A stretch of DNA of 59,712 nt from an uncultured Paracoccaceae bacterium (GCA_905182355.1 CAJJBH010000036.1:1-59712), one strand, 5' to 3'; positions 29,742 to 39,324 are shown, numbered from the stretch's first letter. Notes: generated from the sequence alone by a model not told the origin. Numbers and translations are program-made.

Positions 29742-30632
29742 ATGAACAAGCAAGCTGACATTTTATGCATCGGCAGCGTCCTTTGGGACGTGGTTGGCCG
29801 ATCTTCTCGCGCGATGCGCCAAGGCTCTGATGTTCCAGGCCGTATTATACGATTGCCTGGCGGCGTGGCGATGAACATCGCTATGACACTCGCACGTTTT
29901 GGCATGACACCCGCCCTACTCACAGCCCTTGGACGGGACGCCGAGGGGGACGAGTTGATGGCCGCCTGCAAGGCGCGTGGGATGATCACTGACACAATTT
30001 ACCGCTCTGATGACCTGCCAACCGACAGCTATATGGCTATTGAGGGCGCAAACGGGTTGATCGCAGCCATCGCAGACGCCCACTCACTCGAAGCTGCTGG
30101 GGCCAAAATTTTACGCCCCCTAACCGACGGGACTTTGGCTGATGTGGATCATCCGTTCGAAGGGTTGATTGCCCTTGATGGCAATCTAACCGTCGAATTA
30201 CTGTCAGAAATTGCAAACAACCCCGCTTTGGCAAAAGCCGATCTGCGGGTTGCCCCTGCATCTCCCGGTAAAGCAGAACGGTTGTTGCCGTTCCTGAAAG
30301 CTGGGCGCGGCACCTTGTATGTGAACCTAGAGGAAGCCGGCATTTTGTGCCAAACTACATTTCAAACATCACGTGACGCGGCCGCAGCCTTGCTAGACAA
30401 AGGCGCGGCCCGCGTTTTGGTAACTGATGGCGGATCCGATGCCAGTGAAGGCACAGGCACGCACATCATCAGCCAAACCCCACCCCAAGTTTTAGTGACG
30501 CGCATCACAGGGGCGGGCGATACATTTATGGCAGCTCACATCTCAGCCGAAGCTGGTGGAGCTGACCGCGTTCCAGCCCTAAACGATGCCTTAAAATCAG
30601 CCGCTACTTATGTTTCTGGAGAACCTGTTTAA
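29742..30632 (+). CDS. psuK: pseudouridine kinase (PfkB family)
   Basis: A 296-residue ribokinase-fold enzyme. The N-terminal GG motif is LPGGVAMNIAMTLARFG and the C-terminal anion-hole motif is TGAGDTFMAAH with the catalytic Asp. The sugar kinase family alone would not give the substrate, but the next gene is psuG and overlaps it by one base (TAATG), so pseudouridine is very likely. It makes pseudouridine 5'-phosphate from pseudouridine released by RNA turnover. Confidence 0.88.
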   Translation: MNKQADILCIGSVLWDVVGRSSRAMRQGSDVPGRIIRLPGGVAMNIAMTLARFGMTPALLTALGRDAEGDELMAACKARGMITDTIYRSDDLPTDSYMAIEGANGLIAAIADAHSLEAAGAKILRPLTDGTLADVDHPFEGLIALDGNLTVELLSEIANNPALAKADLRVAPASPGKAERLLPFLKAGRGTLYVNLEEAGILCQTTFQTSRDAAAALLDKGAARVLVTDGGSDASEGTGTHIISQTPPQVLVTRITGAGDTFMAAHISAEAGGADRVPALNDALKSAATYVSGEPV

Positions 30633-31549
30633 TGACCCTGATTACCCCATCTGCCGAAGTTGCCAAGGCGTTGTCCGAAGGCGCGCCAATTGTTGCTCTT
30701 GAAAGCACCATCATCACGCACGGAATGCCCTACCCCCAAAATCTTGAGGTTGCGCGGCAGGTAGAAGCAGACGTGCGCGCGGCTGGCGCAGTTCCAGCAA
30801 CGATGGCCGTTCTGAACGGAACCCTTAGGGCAGGTCTGGATGACGCAGAGCTTGAGGCATTGGCCAAAGCAAAAGGCGTCGCAAAATTGTCCCGCGCGGA
30901 TATAGCTGCTTGCATCGCGATGGGTGGCACTGGAGCGACAACTGTTGCCGCAACCATGATTGCTGCGCGATTGGCTGGCGTTCACGTCTTCGCAACAGGT
31001 GGCATCGGCGGCGTTCACAAGGGCGCTGAACTTAGCTTTGATATTTCCGCCGACTTGATGGAACTAGCGCAAACACCCGTTACCGTTGTGGCCGCGGGAG
31101 CCAAAGCAATCCTTGATATCCCCAAAACGCTTGAGGTACTTGAAACCCAAGGCGTGCCAGTAATCGCATATGGTCAAGACGATATGCCAGCCTTTTGGTC
31201 GCGCGAAAGCGGCATTTCTGCGCCTTTGCGTATGGACACCGCGGCACAAATCGCGGCATCACATCGTCTGCGCGGCGAGATGGGCATCCCCGGTGGACAG
31301 TTGATTGGGAATCCTATCCCACAAGACGCCGAAATTGATGCAGCAACCCTTGCCCCGATTATCGCCAGGGCGCAGGCCGATGCCCAGACCCACGGCATCA
31401 CAGGTAAGGGGGTCACGCCCTATCTGTTACAACGTATTTTTGAGCTGACAGACGGGAAGTCGTTGACTGCGAATATTGCGCTGGTGCGCAACAATGCACG
31501 TCTGGCTGCGGGAATAGCCCAACATTTGGTCGGGCATGCCGCCAAATAA
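30632..31549 (+). CDS. psuG: pseudouridine-5'-phosphate glycosidase
   Basis: A 305-residue enzyme that splits pseudouridine 5'-phosphate into uracil and ribose 5-phosphate, breaking a C-C glycosidic bond. Family hallmarks: ALESTIITHGMPYPQN near the N-terminus, GGTGATTVAATM, and FATGGIGGVHKGAELSFDISADL with the catalytic Lys and metal-binding Asp. Length is normal. Translation is coupled to psuK through TAATG. Confidence 0.95.
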   Translation: MTLITPSAEVAKALSEGAPIVALESTIITHGMPYPQNLEVARQVEADVRAAGAVPATMAVLNGTLRAGLDDAELEALAKAKGVAKLSRADIAACIAMGGTGATTVAATMIAARLAGVHVFATGGIGGVHKGAELSFDISADLMELAQTPVTVVAAGAKAILDIPKTLEVLETQGVPVIAYGQDDMPAFWSRESGISAPLRMDTAAQIAASHRLRGEMGIPGGQLIGNPIPQDAEIDAATLAPIIARAQADAQTHGITGKGVTPYLLQRIFELTDGKSLTANIALVRNNARLAAGIAQHLVGHAAK

Positions 31550-31624
31550 GTCTAACTTATCCCGAGCCATTGTAGAGTAGCCATAAAACGCCTACCTAAC
31601 CGTACACCCACAATCGGACGTATT

Positions 31625-32335
31625 ATGAACACTCCATTCGACCCACAAAAGCCACGTCGCGCCAGTCTTTTCTCGCGCTTGCGGTCCTCATTCCTGACGG
31701 GTTTAGTGGTTATCGCACCAGTCTGGCTGACAGTTTGGCTTATCTGGAGCGTTGTGGGCTGGATTGATGGAGCCGTCCTTCCTTGGGTGCCAAAATCCTA
31801 TCAACCTGACAAAATGATCCAAGACTTTCTTGGACTTAACCGTGATGTGCAGATCAACGTGCGCGGTATTGGCGTGATCATCTTCTTGGTGTTCACCATC
31901 ATTGTGGGATGGATGGCCAAGGGACTGATGGGAAGGTCCCTGATCCGTTTTGCCGAAAGCCTGGTTGAACGCACACCCGTTGTTCGCTCAATTTATTCCG
32001 GTATTAAGCAGATTTCGGAAACCGTGTTTGCCCAAACTGAACGGTCATTCGAAAAGGCGTGTTTGATCCAATATCCACGCAAAGGAATCTGGGCGATTGG
32101 TTTCGTCTCGACCACCGCAAAAGGTGAAATCACCGCCCGCGCAAGCGACACTGGCGACATGCTGTCGATCTTTCTGCCAACCACGCCAAACCCGACTTCG
32201 GGCTTCTTGCTATTCTTACCTGCAGAAGACGTGATGGAATTGGACATGTCAGTTGAAGACGCCGCAAAGTTGGTAATCTCTGCCGGTCTTGTTTATCCAA
32301 ATACCAAAGACCCTTCAACGCCAGAAGAAAATTAA
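31625..32335 (+). CDS. DUF502 membrane protein
   Basis: A 236-residue protein with a membrane segment at about residues 22-47 (FLTGLVVIAPVWLTVWLIW), a second at about 80-100, the RTPVVRSIYSGIKQ motif typical of DUF502, and a soluble C-terminal domain. Function unknown; the family is widespread in Proteobacteria and also occurs in plants. It sits alone, 75 bases after psuG, and ends 10 bases before the convergent patatin pseudogene. Confidence 0.82.
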   Translation: MNTPFDPQKPRRASLFSRLRSSFLTGLVVIAPVWLTVWLIWSVVGWIDGAVLPWVPKSYQPDKMIQDFLGLNRDVQINVRGIGVIIFLVFTIIVGWMAKGLMGRSLIRFAESLVERTPVVRSIYSGIKQISETVFAQTERSFEKACLIQYPRKGIWAIGFVSTTAKGEITARASDTGDMLSIFLPTTPNPTSGFLLFLPAEDVMELDMSVEDAAKLVISAGLVYPNTKDPSTPEEN

Positions 32336-32345
32336 GCTTTCGCGC

Positions 32346-33349
32346 CTAGGCAAACATCTCACGCAGGTCCAGGCTGGATTGTACATTTAGATCGTCAAAA
32401 TGTGCATCCAAGAATTGGACAGCCGCAGCCTGTCCCACCTCTTTCAACGTCTTGATAATATACGCGTTTGGCACCGATTTGGTCGCCACAGACAATTCAT
32501 TCATCAACGCATCATCCGCAATCATGTGCGTATAAACATGCGCCATACTGTCAGACGGCAAGGTTCCATTTTCCAATAAGCGTTGGACAAAATCGATGGC
32601 CCGCAATTCGCGTAACAACGAGGTATTGAAGCTGATCTCGTTCAAACGGTTTTGGATCTGCTGTGGTGTCGTAGGCAATTCTTCTCGTTCTAGCGGGTTA
32701 ATATTGATCACAACAATATCGCGGGGCAATGCGCTGTCAAAGAACGGGAACAACGCTGGATTTCCAGTGTACCCGCCATCCCAAAATGCCTCGTCCCGTC
32801 CCGTTTCAGTGTCAAACATTTCAACAGCTTTAAACAACGTCGGCAGGCAAGCAGAAGCCATAATGACTTGCGCGTTAATCTCGTCCCCCGAAAATACCCG
32901 CAATTTCCCATTGCGCACGCGTGTTGCGTTTACAAACAACGCGGGCCCTTCGTTGCTACAAACGCTGTCAAAGTCCAGTTGATCAAGAATATCAGTCATC
33001 GGGTTTTTATAGAGCGGACCGTATCCATAAGGTGAAACCGCGCGTAACATCGCCTCCCCCATGGCGTAGAGCAACGAAGCTTCGATGGCGCGACTTACAC
33101 CAGCCGGGCCATAAGGTGACTACCACTGTTCCATGCTGTCACCGTTCGAGCCTGCAATTGTGGTCCACAGCCACTCCAGCTTCTCGCGGGCACCTTCAAC
33201 GCCGCTGCGTTTAAAGCACCAGCAGACGTGCCAGACAAAGCTGCGATCTCGATCCGAGGATCTTGCAACATTTGATCCAACACACCCCAAGTGAACGCAC
33301 CATGCGCGCCGCCACCTTGTAGGGCCAGATTGATCTTCTTGACGGTCAA
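32346..33349 (-). pseudogene. patatin-like phospholipase, broken
   Basis: Read leftward. The start (TTG at 33349, overlapping the bdhA stop) gives an intact patatin N-terminus with the oxyanion motif QGGGAHGAF and the nucleophile motif GTSAG. The frame is then lost near 33200, just after GALNAAALK. The continuation EGAREKLEWLW is in the next frame with about a dozen family residues missing, consistent with a small deletion. That frame meets a TAG at 33120-33122 and then resumes (SPYGPAG ... to 32346), including the catalytic-Asp region DGGYTGNP. Two independent lesions make this a real pseudogene and not a single sequencing slip. bdhA followed by a patatin gene is an arrangement I associate with roseobacters. 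Confidence 0.82.
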
Positions 33350-34131
33350 AGCGCTGTCCAGCCGCCATCAACACTGATTGTTGTGCCTGTGATTTGGGCC
33401 GCTGCATCCGAACAAAGGAACACTGCCGTACCGCCCAATTGTTCCGTGGTCGCGAATTCTTTGGATGGTTGGCGTTTTAACATCACGTTCTGGATCACCT
33501 CTTCGCGGGTCATGTTGTATTCCCTCATCGTGTCGGGGATTTGTTTTTCCACAATTGGAGTCAGGACGTAGCCCGGGCAGATCGCATTGGCGGTGATCGG
33601 TTCTTGTGCTGTTTCCAATGCCGTTGTTTTAGTCAAACCAACAACGCCGTGCTTCGCAGCAACATAGGCCGCTTTGAACGGAGATGCTGTCAAACCATGT
33701 GCAGAGGAAACATTGATTATGCGGCCCCAACCCGCCTCACGCATCATCGGCAATGCAATCGCAGTGGTGTGAAAGGCCGACGACATATTGATCGCTATAA
33801 TCGCGTCCCATTTATCAACAGGAAATTCAGGGATCGGTGCAACGTGCTGGATTCCCGCATTGTTAATCAGGATATCGCATTTTCCAGCATCCGAAATCAA
33901 ACGACGGCATTGATCACCTTTAGACATGTCAGCCTGAATATAGCGTGTGTTGGTGCCCGTTGCTTTGGCAATTTCTTCAGCAATCGCGTGATCTTCATCG
34001 CGATCTGAAAACGAGTTCAGGACAACATCGGCACCTGCGCGTGCAATTTCCCAAGCCATACCCAGACCGATGCCTGAATTTGATCCTGTGATAACCGCGG
34101 TCCTGCCTGCCAGTGAAATTTCGAAAGCCAT
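33346..34131 (-). CDS. bdhA: 3-hydroxybutyrate dehydrogenase
   Basis: A 261-residue SDR that oxidises 3-hydroxybutyrate to acetoacetate with NAD+, used in polyhydroxybutyrate and ketone-body turnover. Motifs: TGSNSGIGLGMA for the dinucleotide, NNAGIQHVAPI, the catalytic YVAAKHG, and the LKRQPSKEF segment characteristic of BdhA. AGGGG lies eight bases before the ATG. The stop overlaps the TTG start of the downstream patatin pseudogene. Confidence 0.9.
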   Translation of the reverse strand: MAFEISLAGRTAVITGSNSGIGLGMAWEIARAGADVVLNSFSDRDEDHAIAEEIAKATGTNTRYIQADMSKGDQCRRLISDAGKCDILINNAGIQHVAPIPEFPVDKWDAIIAINMSSAFHTTAIALPMMREAGWGRIINVSSAHGLTASPFKAAYVAAKHGVVGLTKTTALETAQEPITANAICPGYVLTPIVEKQIPDTMREYNMTREEVIQNVMLKRQPSKEFATTEQLGGTAVFLCSDAAAQITGTTISVDGGWTAL

Positions 34132-34252
34132 TTGATGTACCCCTGTCTGAAATTGTTTGCCAAATATTGCTTTTGTTCACCATGTCATGCTGCACATGCG
34201 AAATAAACGTGAAACCGATCACGTTTTTTTCCATGATAAATATCGAAAGAGC

Positions 34253-34280
34253 AAAAAAAAACGCCAGCACAAGGCTGGCG
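34253..34280 (-). terminator. intrinsic terminator with no upstream gene
   Basis: Seven-base GC-rich stem, five-base loop, then nine T in the leftward direction. On the + strand the stem is followed only by TATAGTTATT, so its natural orientation is leftward, upstream of bdhA. Confidence 0.8.
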
Positions 34281-34388
34281 TATAGTTATTGAGGCAGGTT
34301 TCATACAGGCAAGAAACCTATCGAGCAGTGAGTTCTGTATAACTGTTTGGCAGCACTTGGCCAAGCTTAAACTTTCAGCTTGCAAGTG
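34253..34388 (-). ncRNA. candidate structured small RNA or bdhA leader
   Basis: No reading frame fits this gap. Read leftward, three hairpins follow in order. (a) CACTTG/CAAGTG plus AAGCT/AGCTT arms between 34388 and 34354, 11 pairs with a small internal loop. (b) A perfect seven-pair AGGTTTC/GAAACCT stem at 34319-34296. (c) CGCCAGC/GCTGGCG at 34280-34262 followed by nine T, a textbook intrinsic terminator. No protein gene on this strand ends to the right, so the terminator belongs either to a free small RNA or to a leader that attenuates bdhA, whose start is about 120 bases further left. The 5' end is not defined. Confidence 0.45.
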
Positions 34389-34443
34389 TGTGGCGATACG
34401 CAAAAGGTTAACAAAACAAGGGTAAACAAGGGTTGTTGCACAA

Positions 34444-36270
34444 ATGAGAACAGTATTATTCCAAAAAATTAGAGGGGTTTCCGCAGCTTCTTTACTCACA
34501 ACTGCAGCGATTCTTATAGATTCTGCGGCGCATGCAGAATCGGCTCATGGCATAGCTATGTATGGCGCACCTGCCCTACCGCAGGATTTTGTGTCCCTAC
34601 CCTACGCAAACCCAAACGCACCCAAAGGTGGTGCAATCACCTTGGGTAACACCGGCGGTTTCGACTCGTTGAACTCCTATGTCGCCAAAGGAACCGTCCC
34701 TTGGCAGCTTAGATTTTTTACACATGAATCGTTAATGGGCCGTTCTCAGGACGAACCATTCACCCTTTATGGCCTAATTGCCGAATCGATTGAGACAGAT
34801 GAAGCCCGAACTTGGGTCGAATTCACCCTGCGCCCAACAGCCCGATTCTCTGATGGATCGCCGATCACGGTTAAAGACGTGATCTGGAGTTTTAAAAAGC
34901 TAGGCACCGAAGGTCACCCCCGCTACCGTGGATTGTGGTCCAAAATTGCGAGTGTCGAAGAAACTGCCCCTAACAGCGTTCGTTTTACCTTTGCCGAGGA
35001 AAACCGGGAATTGGCTTTGTTGGTTGGAATGCGGCCAATTCTGCAAGCCAGCCAATGGGAGGGCAAGGATTTTGCAGGCGCAACAATTGATCAAGTCCCA
35101 ATTGGATCTGGCCCTTATGTCGTTTCCGGATATGACGCTGGCCGTTCTGTAAAGCTGACACGCAATCCAGATTACTGGGGGGCAGATTTGCCCCTGCGCA
35201 AAGGCACCAGTAATTTTGATCAAATTACCTTAGACTTTTATGGGGATTCCACCGCCGAACTTGAAGCGTTTAAGGCTGGTTATGTATCAGCCGCACGCGA
35301 ATTCAACGTCGAACGCTGGAACAGCCGTTATGATTTCCCGCGCGCAACGTCTGGTGACGTAGTAAAGACTGAAATCCCACACCAAAAACCGTCAGGTATG
35401 ACTGGCTTTGTCATGAACACCCGACGTGCGCCTTTCGATGATTGGCGTGTCCGCGAAGCGTTAATACAAGTTTTTAATTTTAGGTTTATCAATGGAGCCC
35501 TAACAGGCGGAGAACAACCGCGCATCACTTCTTATTTCTCAAACTCTTCATTGGCGATGAAGCAAGGTGCAGCTGTTGGGCGAACGGCTGAACTGTTGGC
35601 CCCCTTTGCCGATGATATGCCACCCGGATTGTTGGAAGGCTACGAACTGCCTGTATCGGATGGTTCTGCACGAAACCGTAAAGGTTTGCGCAAAGCTATG
35701 GGTTTGCTGAACGATGCAGGGTGGTCACCGGTGGACGGGATCATGCAAAATGCCGACGGCAAACAACTTGAACTGACGGTTCTACTATCGCAAGGTAATT
35801 CCGAACACAAAGCCATTGCTGATTTGTATCTTGGCGCGCTTAAACGCCTTGGCATCGTGGCGGATGTGGAAACGGTCGATAACGCGCAATATGTTCAACG
35901 CACAAGTAAGTTTGACTTCGATCTCACCTATTTTCGCCGATCACTTTCCCTGTCCCCCGGCAATGAACAACAATTCTACTGGGGCAGTGAATCCGCAACG
36001 CTTGAGGGCAGTCGCAACCTGATGGGTGTCCAAAGTTCGACAGTCGACACGATGGTCGACGCGATGTTGGGCGCTGGATCTCAGGAAGATTTTCAAGCCG
36101 CCATTCGCGCTCTTGATCGTGCATTGATGACAGGCCGTTACGTAATCCCATTCTGGCAGTTCACAACTGGCCGCATCGCCCATGTGAAACAGATGAAGCG
36201 TCCTGAAACTTTACCGATTTATGGTGATGGACCAAATTATATGCCGGAAGTGTGGTGGTGGCAGGAATAA
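34444..36270 (+). CDS. YejA-like peptide ABC transporter substrate-binding protein
   Basis: A 608-residue periplasmic solute-binding protein (family 5). The signal peptide ends about at AAHA-ES. The mature N-terminus HGIAMYGAPALPQDF with YANPNAPKGG is that of the YejA / microcin C-type oligopeptide binders, followed by FTLRPTARFSDGSPITVKDV and GSGPYVV segments. Such proteins normally sit beside yejB, yejE and yejF permease/ATPase genes. None is here; an aquaporin gene follows. It may serve a transporter encoded elsewhere. Confidence 0.85.
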   Translation: MRTVLFQKIRGVSAASLLTTAAILIDSAAHAESAHGIAMYGAPALPQDFVSLPYANPNAPKGGAITLGNTGGFDSLNSYVAKGTVPWQLRFFTHESLMGRSQDEPFTLYGLIAESIETDEARTWVEFTLRPTARFSDGSPITVKDVIWSFKKLGTEGHPRYRGLWSKIASVEETAPNSVRFTFAEENRELALLVGMRPILQASQWEGKDFAGATIDQVPIGSGPYVVSGYDAGRSVKLTRNPDYWGADLPLRKGTSNFDQITLDFYGDSTAELEAFKAGYVSAAREFNVERWNSRYDFPRATSGDVVKTEIPHQKPSGMTGFVMNTRRAPFDDWRVREALIQVFNFRFINGALTGGEQPRITSYFSNSSLAMKQGAAVGRTAELLAPFADDMPPGLLEGYELPVSDGSARNRKGLRKAMGLLNDAGWSPVDGIMQNADGKQLELTVLLSQGNSEHKAIADLYLGALKRLGIVADVETVDNAQYVQRTSKFDFDLTYFRRSLSLSPGNEQQFYWGSESATLEGSRNLMGVQSSTVDTMVDAMLGAGSQEDFQAAIRALDRALMTGRYVIPFWQFTTGRIAHVKQMKRPETLPIYGDGPNYMPEVWWWQE

Positions 36271-36369
36271 ACTACCGCCACCACGAATTTGTCATTAAAG
36301 CTTCACATCACAGCGCTAGGGGTTTTAACGCCTCTGGCGTTTGCCGTTCAAAATAACAGGACCATCCTA

Positions 36370-37026
36370 ATGATACGTAAACTTGCTGCCGAAGGATTGG
36401 GCACTGCGCTTTTGTTAATTGGCGTGGTTGGGTCTGGGATCATGGGTGAAACGCTTGCGGACGGAAACGCCGCCATCGCCCTGCTGGCCAACGCCATTGC
36501 AACGGGCTGTATGCTTTATGTGATCATCACTGTTCTGGGGCCAATCTCTGGCGCGCACTTCAATCCCGCAGTGACCCTAGCCTTTTACTTGCGCGGCGAA
36601 TTGGGCCACCGCACCGTATTGGCATACATCACGACCCAGATTATTTGTGGAATATTGGGTTTATGGGCGACCCATCTGATGTTTGATCTACCCATACTGC
36701 AAACCTCAACAACACTGCACCGCACAGGCATCTCGCAGTGGTGGTCCGAGGGGATCGCGACATTCGGGTTGTTGTTTGTGATCTTTGGTGGGTTGAAATC
36801 ACGGCCCGAGGCAGTACCAACTCTTGTAGCGTTGTACATCACGGGGGCCTACTGGTTTACCTCATCAACTAGTTTTGCAAACCCTGCTGTGACAATCGCG
36901 CGAGGGTTCAGCGATACTTTCGCCGGCATATACCCTGGTCATATAGTGGTCTTTATCGTTGTTCAGATTGTTGTCGTGTTCCTTGCGCACAAACCTTTGA
37001 CGGCTTTGTTTTCAGATGATCAGTGA
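36370..37026 (+). CDS. aquaporin-family (MIP) channel
   Basis: A 218-residue membrane protein with six hydrophobic segments and both pore half-helices: HFNPAVT after the second helix and FANPAVTIAR after the fifth, the latter including the selectivity-filter arginine. I start at the ATG with AGGA about eight bases upstream; a longer in-frame version would add 27 residues that do not resemble the family. Water, glycerol or small neutral solutes are possible cargo. Its stop overlaps the end of the convergent XRE-cupin gene by seven bases. Confidence 0.82.
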   Translation: MIRKLAAEGLGTALLLIGVVGSGIMGETLADGNAAIALLANAIATGCMLYVIITVLGPISGAHFNPAVTLAFYLRGELGHRTVLAYITTQIICGILGLWATHLMFDLPILQTSTTLHRTGISQWWSEGIATFGLLFVIFGGLKSRPEAVPTLVALYITGAYWFTSSTSFANPAVTIARGFSDTFAGIYPGHIVVFIVVQIVVVFLAHKPLTALFSDDQ

Positions 37027-37643
37027 ATCGAAGTGACCCACAGGATCGACGCATCCTCGTCGCTAACAGAAACTACGTTGTGTCCCATAGTTGCGTCGTA
37101 ATATGCGTTGTCGCCGCGTCGCATCTCAACAGGTTCATAAAACTCTGTAAACAGACGTATGACGCCCGTCAGAACATATAAAAACTCCTCGCCTTCATGG
37201 CGCACCCATCCGTCGAATTCATCCATTGATCGGGCGCGCACGCGTGCGCGATATGGAAGCATCTTCTTTTGCGTCAGCGCATCTGCCAACAGTTCGTGTT
37301 CATAAGTCACTGTTGCAGTTTGCGTACCTTTGCCATTTTTTGTGACGGACATACGTCCACCAACTTGCCCTTTTGCAGGTGGTGTAAACAATTGTGGAAC
37401 AGAGATTTCCAGACCCACGGCCAGCTTTTTCAAGGCATCATAGGTCGGTGACATCTGGCCATTTTCAATTTTTGACAAAGTAGAACGGGCTAAACCAGCC
37501 TGCCTTGCAGCTTGTTCTAAGGTCCAATCACGCGCTTTGCGCAATTCGCGTACACGTGCGCCCAAATCAAGTGGTTCGCCTGTTTCGTTCGCACCATTTT
37601 CACGGGCAATTTGAATAAGGGATTTTGGGTCTCTCTCTGTCAT
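37020..37643 (-). CDS. XRE-family regulator with C-terminal cupin domain
   Basis: A 207-residue transcription factor. The XRE helix-turn-helix is at about residues 27-82 (ARVRELRKARDWTLEQAARQAGLARSTLSKIENG region, split here only for reading) and a cupin sensor barrel at about 135-205 with HEGEEFLYVLTG and RRGDNAYY. Members sense small molecules through the cupin domain. It is divergent from the AMP ligase gene with 91 bases between starts, so that ligase is the natural target. Confidence 0.87.
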   Translation of the reverse strand: MTERDPKSLIQIARENGANETGEPLDLGARVRELRKARDWTLEQAARQAGLARSTLSKIENGQMSPTYDALKKLAVGLEISVPQLFTPPAKGQVGGRMSVTKNGKGTQTATVTYEHELLADALTQKKMLPYRARVRARSMDEFDGWVRHEGEEFLYVLTGVIRLFTEFYEPVEMRRGDNAYYDATMGHNVVSVSDEDASILWVTSIH

Positions 37644-37734
37644 ACCCCGTCTATAGATGCCGCCCCCCTCCCTTGCAACGTGCCCTGTTACAGCAGTCCT
37701 TGCGTGGCGTGAAAACAGGCGTTAGCAACAAAAT

Positions 37735-39252
37735 ATGATGTCCATTTTTGATAACGGGCCACACGCGCCCTGCCCGACGCCGTTCAATATGGCTGCACAT
37801 GTTATGCGTCACAGCGCCAAGACACCTGATAAGATTGCACTGCAGGTACTGCACCCCAATCACAGCGAAAACTGGACGTACCGCGATCTTGAAAATGCAG
37901 TACGTGGCATTGCGACTGGCCTTTTGGATCAGGGTGCCGAAGCTGGCGATCTGGTCCTGATGCGGCTTGGCAATACGGTTGATTATCCGCTGACATATCT
38001 AGGGGCATTGGCCGCAGGATTGGTACCAGTCCCAACATCTGCCGCCCTAACACTGCCCGAAGTAACACGCATCATTGGCGAACTTTCACCACGATTGATT
38101 GTACGTGATCCTGATGTTTCCTGCCCCGCAACCGATAACCAAATCGAAGTGTCACAATTGCACGCAATGCGTGGTTTGCCCGCCGCACCCTATCAGATGG
38201 GTAATCCTGAACGGTTGGGGTATATCGTATATACGTCTGGCACCTCTGGAAAACCCCGTCCTGTGGCCCACGCACACCGCGCCATTTGGGCGCGCCAAAT
38301 GATGTTTGAGGGCTGGTATGGCTTACGCCAAGATGACCGGATGTTACATGCTGGCGCTTTCAATTGGACCTATACAATGGGCACTGGTCTTATGGACCCT
38401 TGGACTATTGGGGCCACAGCGATGATCCCCGCAGCTGGCACCATGTCTGATACGCTTCCGTCATTGTTGGCCGCAAACGGTGCCACTATTTTTGCAGCAG
38501 CTCCCGGCATTTACCGCCAAGTGTTGAAAGGGTCACAGCCGCTAAATTTGCCAGATCTACGGCATGGGCTAAGCGCGGGTGAGAAATTGCCCGCAGGAAC
38601 CCAACAAGCATGGACAACCGCAACAGGCACACCAATTTTCGAAGCCTACGGCATGTCAGAATGTTCAACTTTCCTGTCTGGCAGTCCATTAAAACCTGCG
38701 CAGGCTGGTCGGTTGGGTCACCCCCAAAATGGTAGACGTCTGGCGATCCTTGCCCCTGACGGACCGGTTGCCCGCGGAAAGGAAGGCACAATTGCGATTC
38801 ATAAGAGCGATCAGGGTCTTATGCTTGGATACTTGAACGCCCCTGATGAAACTGCCGCAAAGATGCAGGGCGAATGGTTTTTAACCGGTGATCAAGGGAT
38901 CATGTTTGAGGATGACCAAATCAGCTACCTTGGTCGTAATGATGATATGATGAATGCAGGTGGGTACCGCGTTTCGCCGATCGAGGTAGAACAAAGCTTT
39001 GCCGGTGCGCTTGGAATCACAGCATTGGCGGCCACCGAGGTTGAGGTAAAAACAGACACATTTGTGATCGCTGCCTTTTACACAGCCCCAACCCCAATCG
39101 GTGAAATTGTACTAAAGGCCCACGCGGCTAAAAACTTAGCGCGGTACAAACAACCCAGACTGTATATTCACGTTGACGCGTTGCCGATGGGGGCTAATGG
39201 CAAGATCCTTAGAAAGGCGTTGCGCGACGGCTTTGCACCAATACCAAACTGA
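37735..39252 (+). CDS. AMP-dependent acyl-CoA synthetase
   Basis: A 505-residue ANL enzyme. P-loop YTSGTSGKPRPV, core motif EAYGMSEC, hinge WFLTGDQG with YLGRNDDMMNAGGYRVSPIEVE, and C-terminal lysine in GANGKILRKALR. The overall form is nearer to benzoate/short-chain acyl-CoA ligases than to long-chain ligases, but the substrate is not readable. It is divergent from an XRE-cupin regulator, a common arrangement for carboxylic-acid catabolism. ATGATG at the start leaves a one-codon uncertainty. Confidence 0.8.
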   Translation: MMSIFDNGPHAPCPTPFNMAAHVMRHSAKTPDKIALQVLHPNHSENWTYRDLENAVRGIATGLLDQGAEAGDLVLMRLGNTVDYPLTYLGALAAGLVPVPTSAALTLPEVTRIIGELSPRLIVRDPDVSCPATDNQIEVSQLHAMRGLPAAPYQMGNPERLGYIVYTSGTSGKPRPVAHAHRAIWARQMMFEGWYGLRQDDRMLHAGAFNWTYTMGTGLMDPWTIGATAMIPAAGTMSDTLPSLLAANGATIFAAAPGIYRQVLKGSQPLNLPDLRHGLSAGEKLPAGTQQAWTTATGTPIFEAYGMSECSTFLSGSPLKPAQAGRLGHPQNGRRLAILAPDGPVARGKEGTIAIHKSDQGLMLGYLNAPDETAAKMQGEWFLTGDQGIMFEDDQISYLGRNDDMMNAGGYRVSPIEVEQSFAGALGITALAATEVEVKTDTFVIAAFYTAPTPIGEIVLKAHAAKNLARYKQPRLYIHVDALPMGANGKILRKALRDGFAPIPN

Positions 39253-39324
39253 TCCCTCGCACCTCATAGTATTTTAAGTTATGGGGACCGTGTAACGCAA
39301 ATTTCCCGACCAAATGAGGCCAAA

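Noticed and set aside
33120-33122. TAG read as pyrrolysine or by readthrough in the patatin gene
   Set aside because: A second frame-changing lesion lies 80 bases upstream, so decay is simpler.
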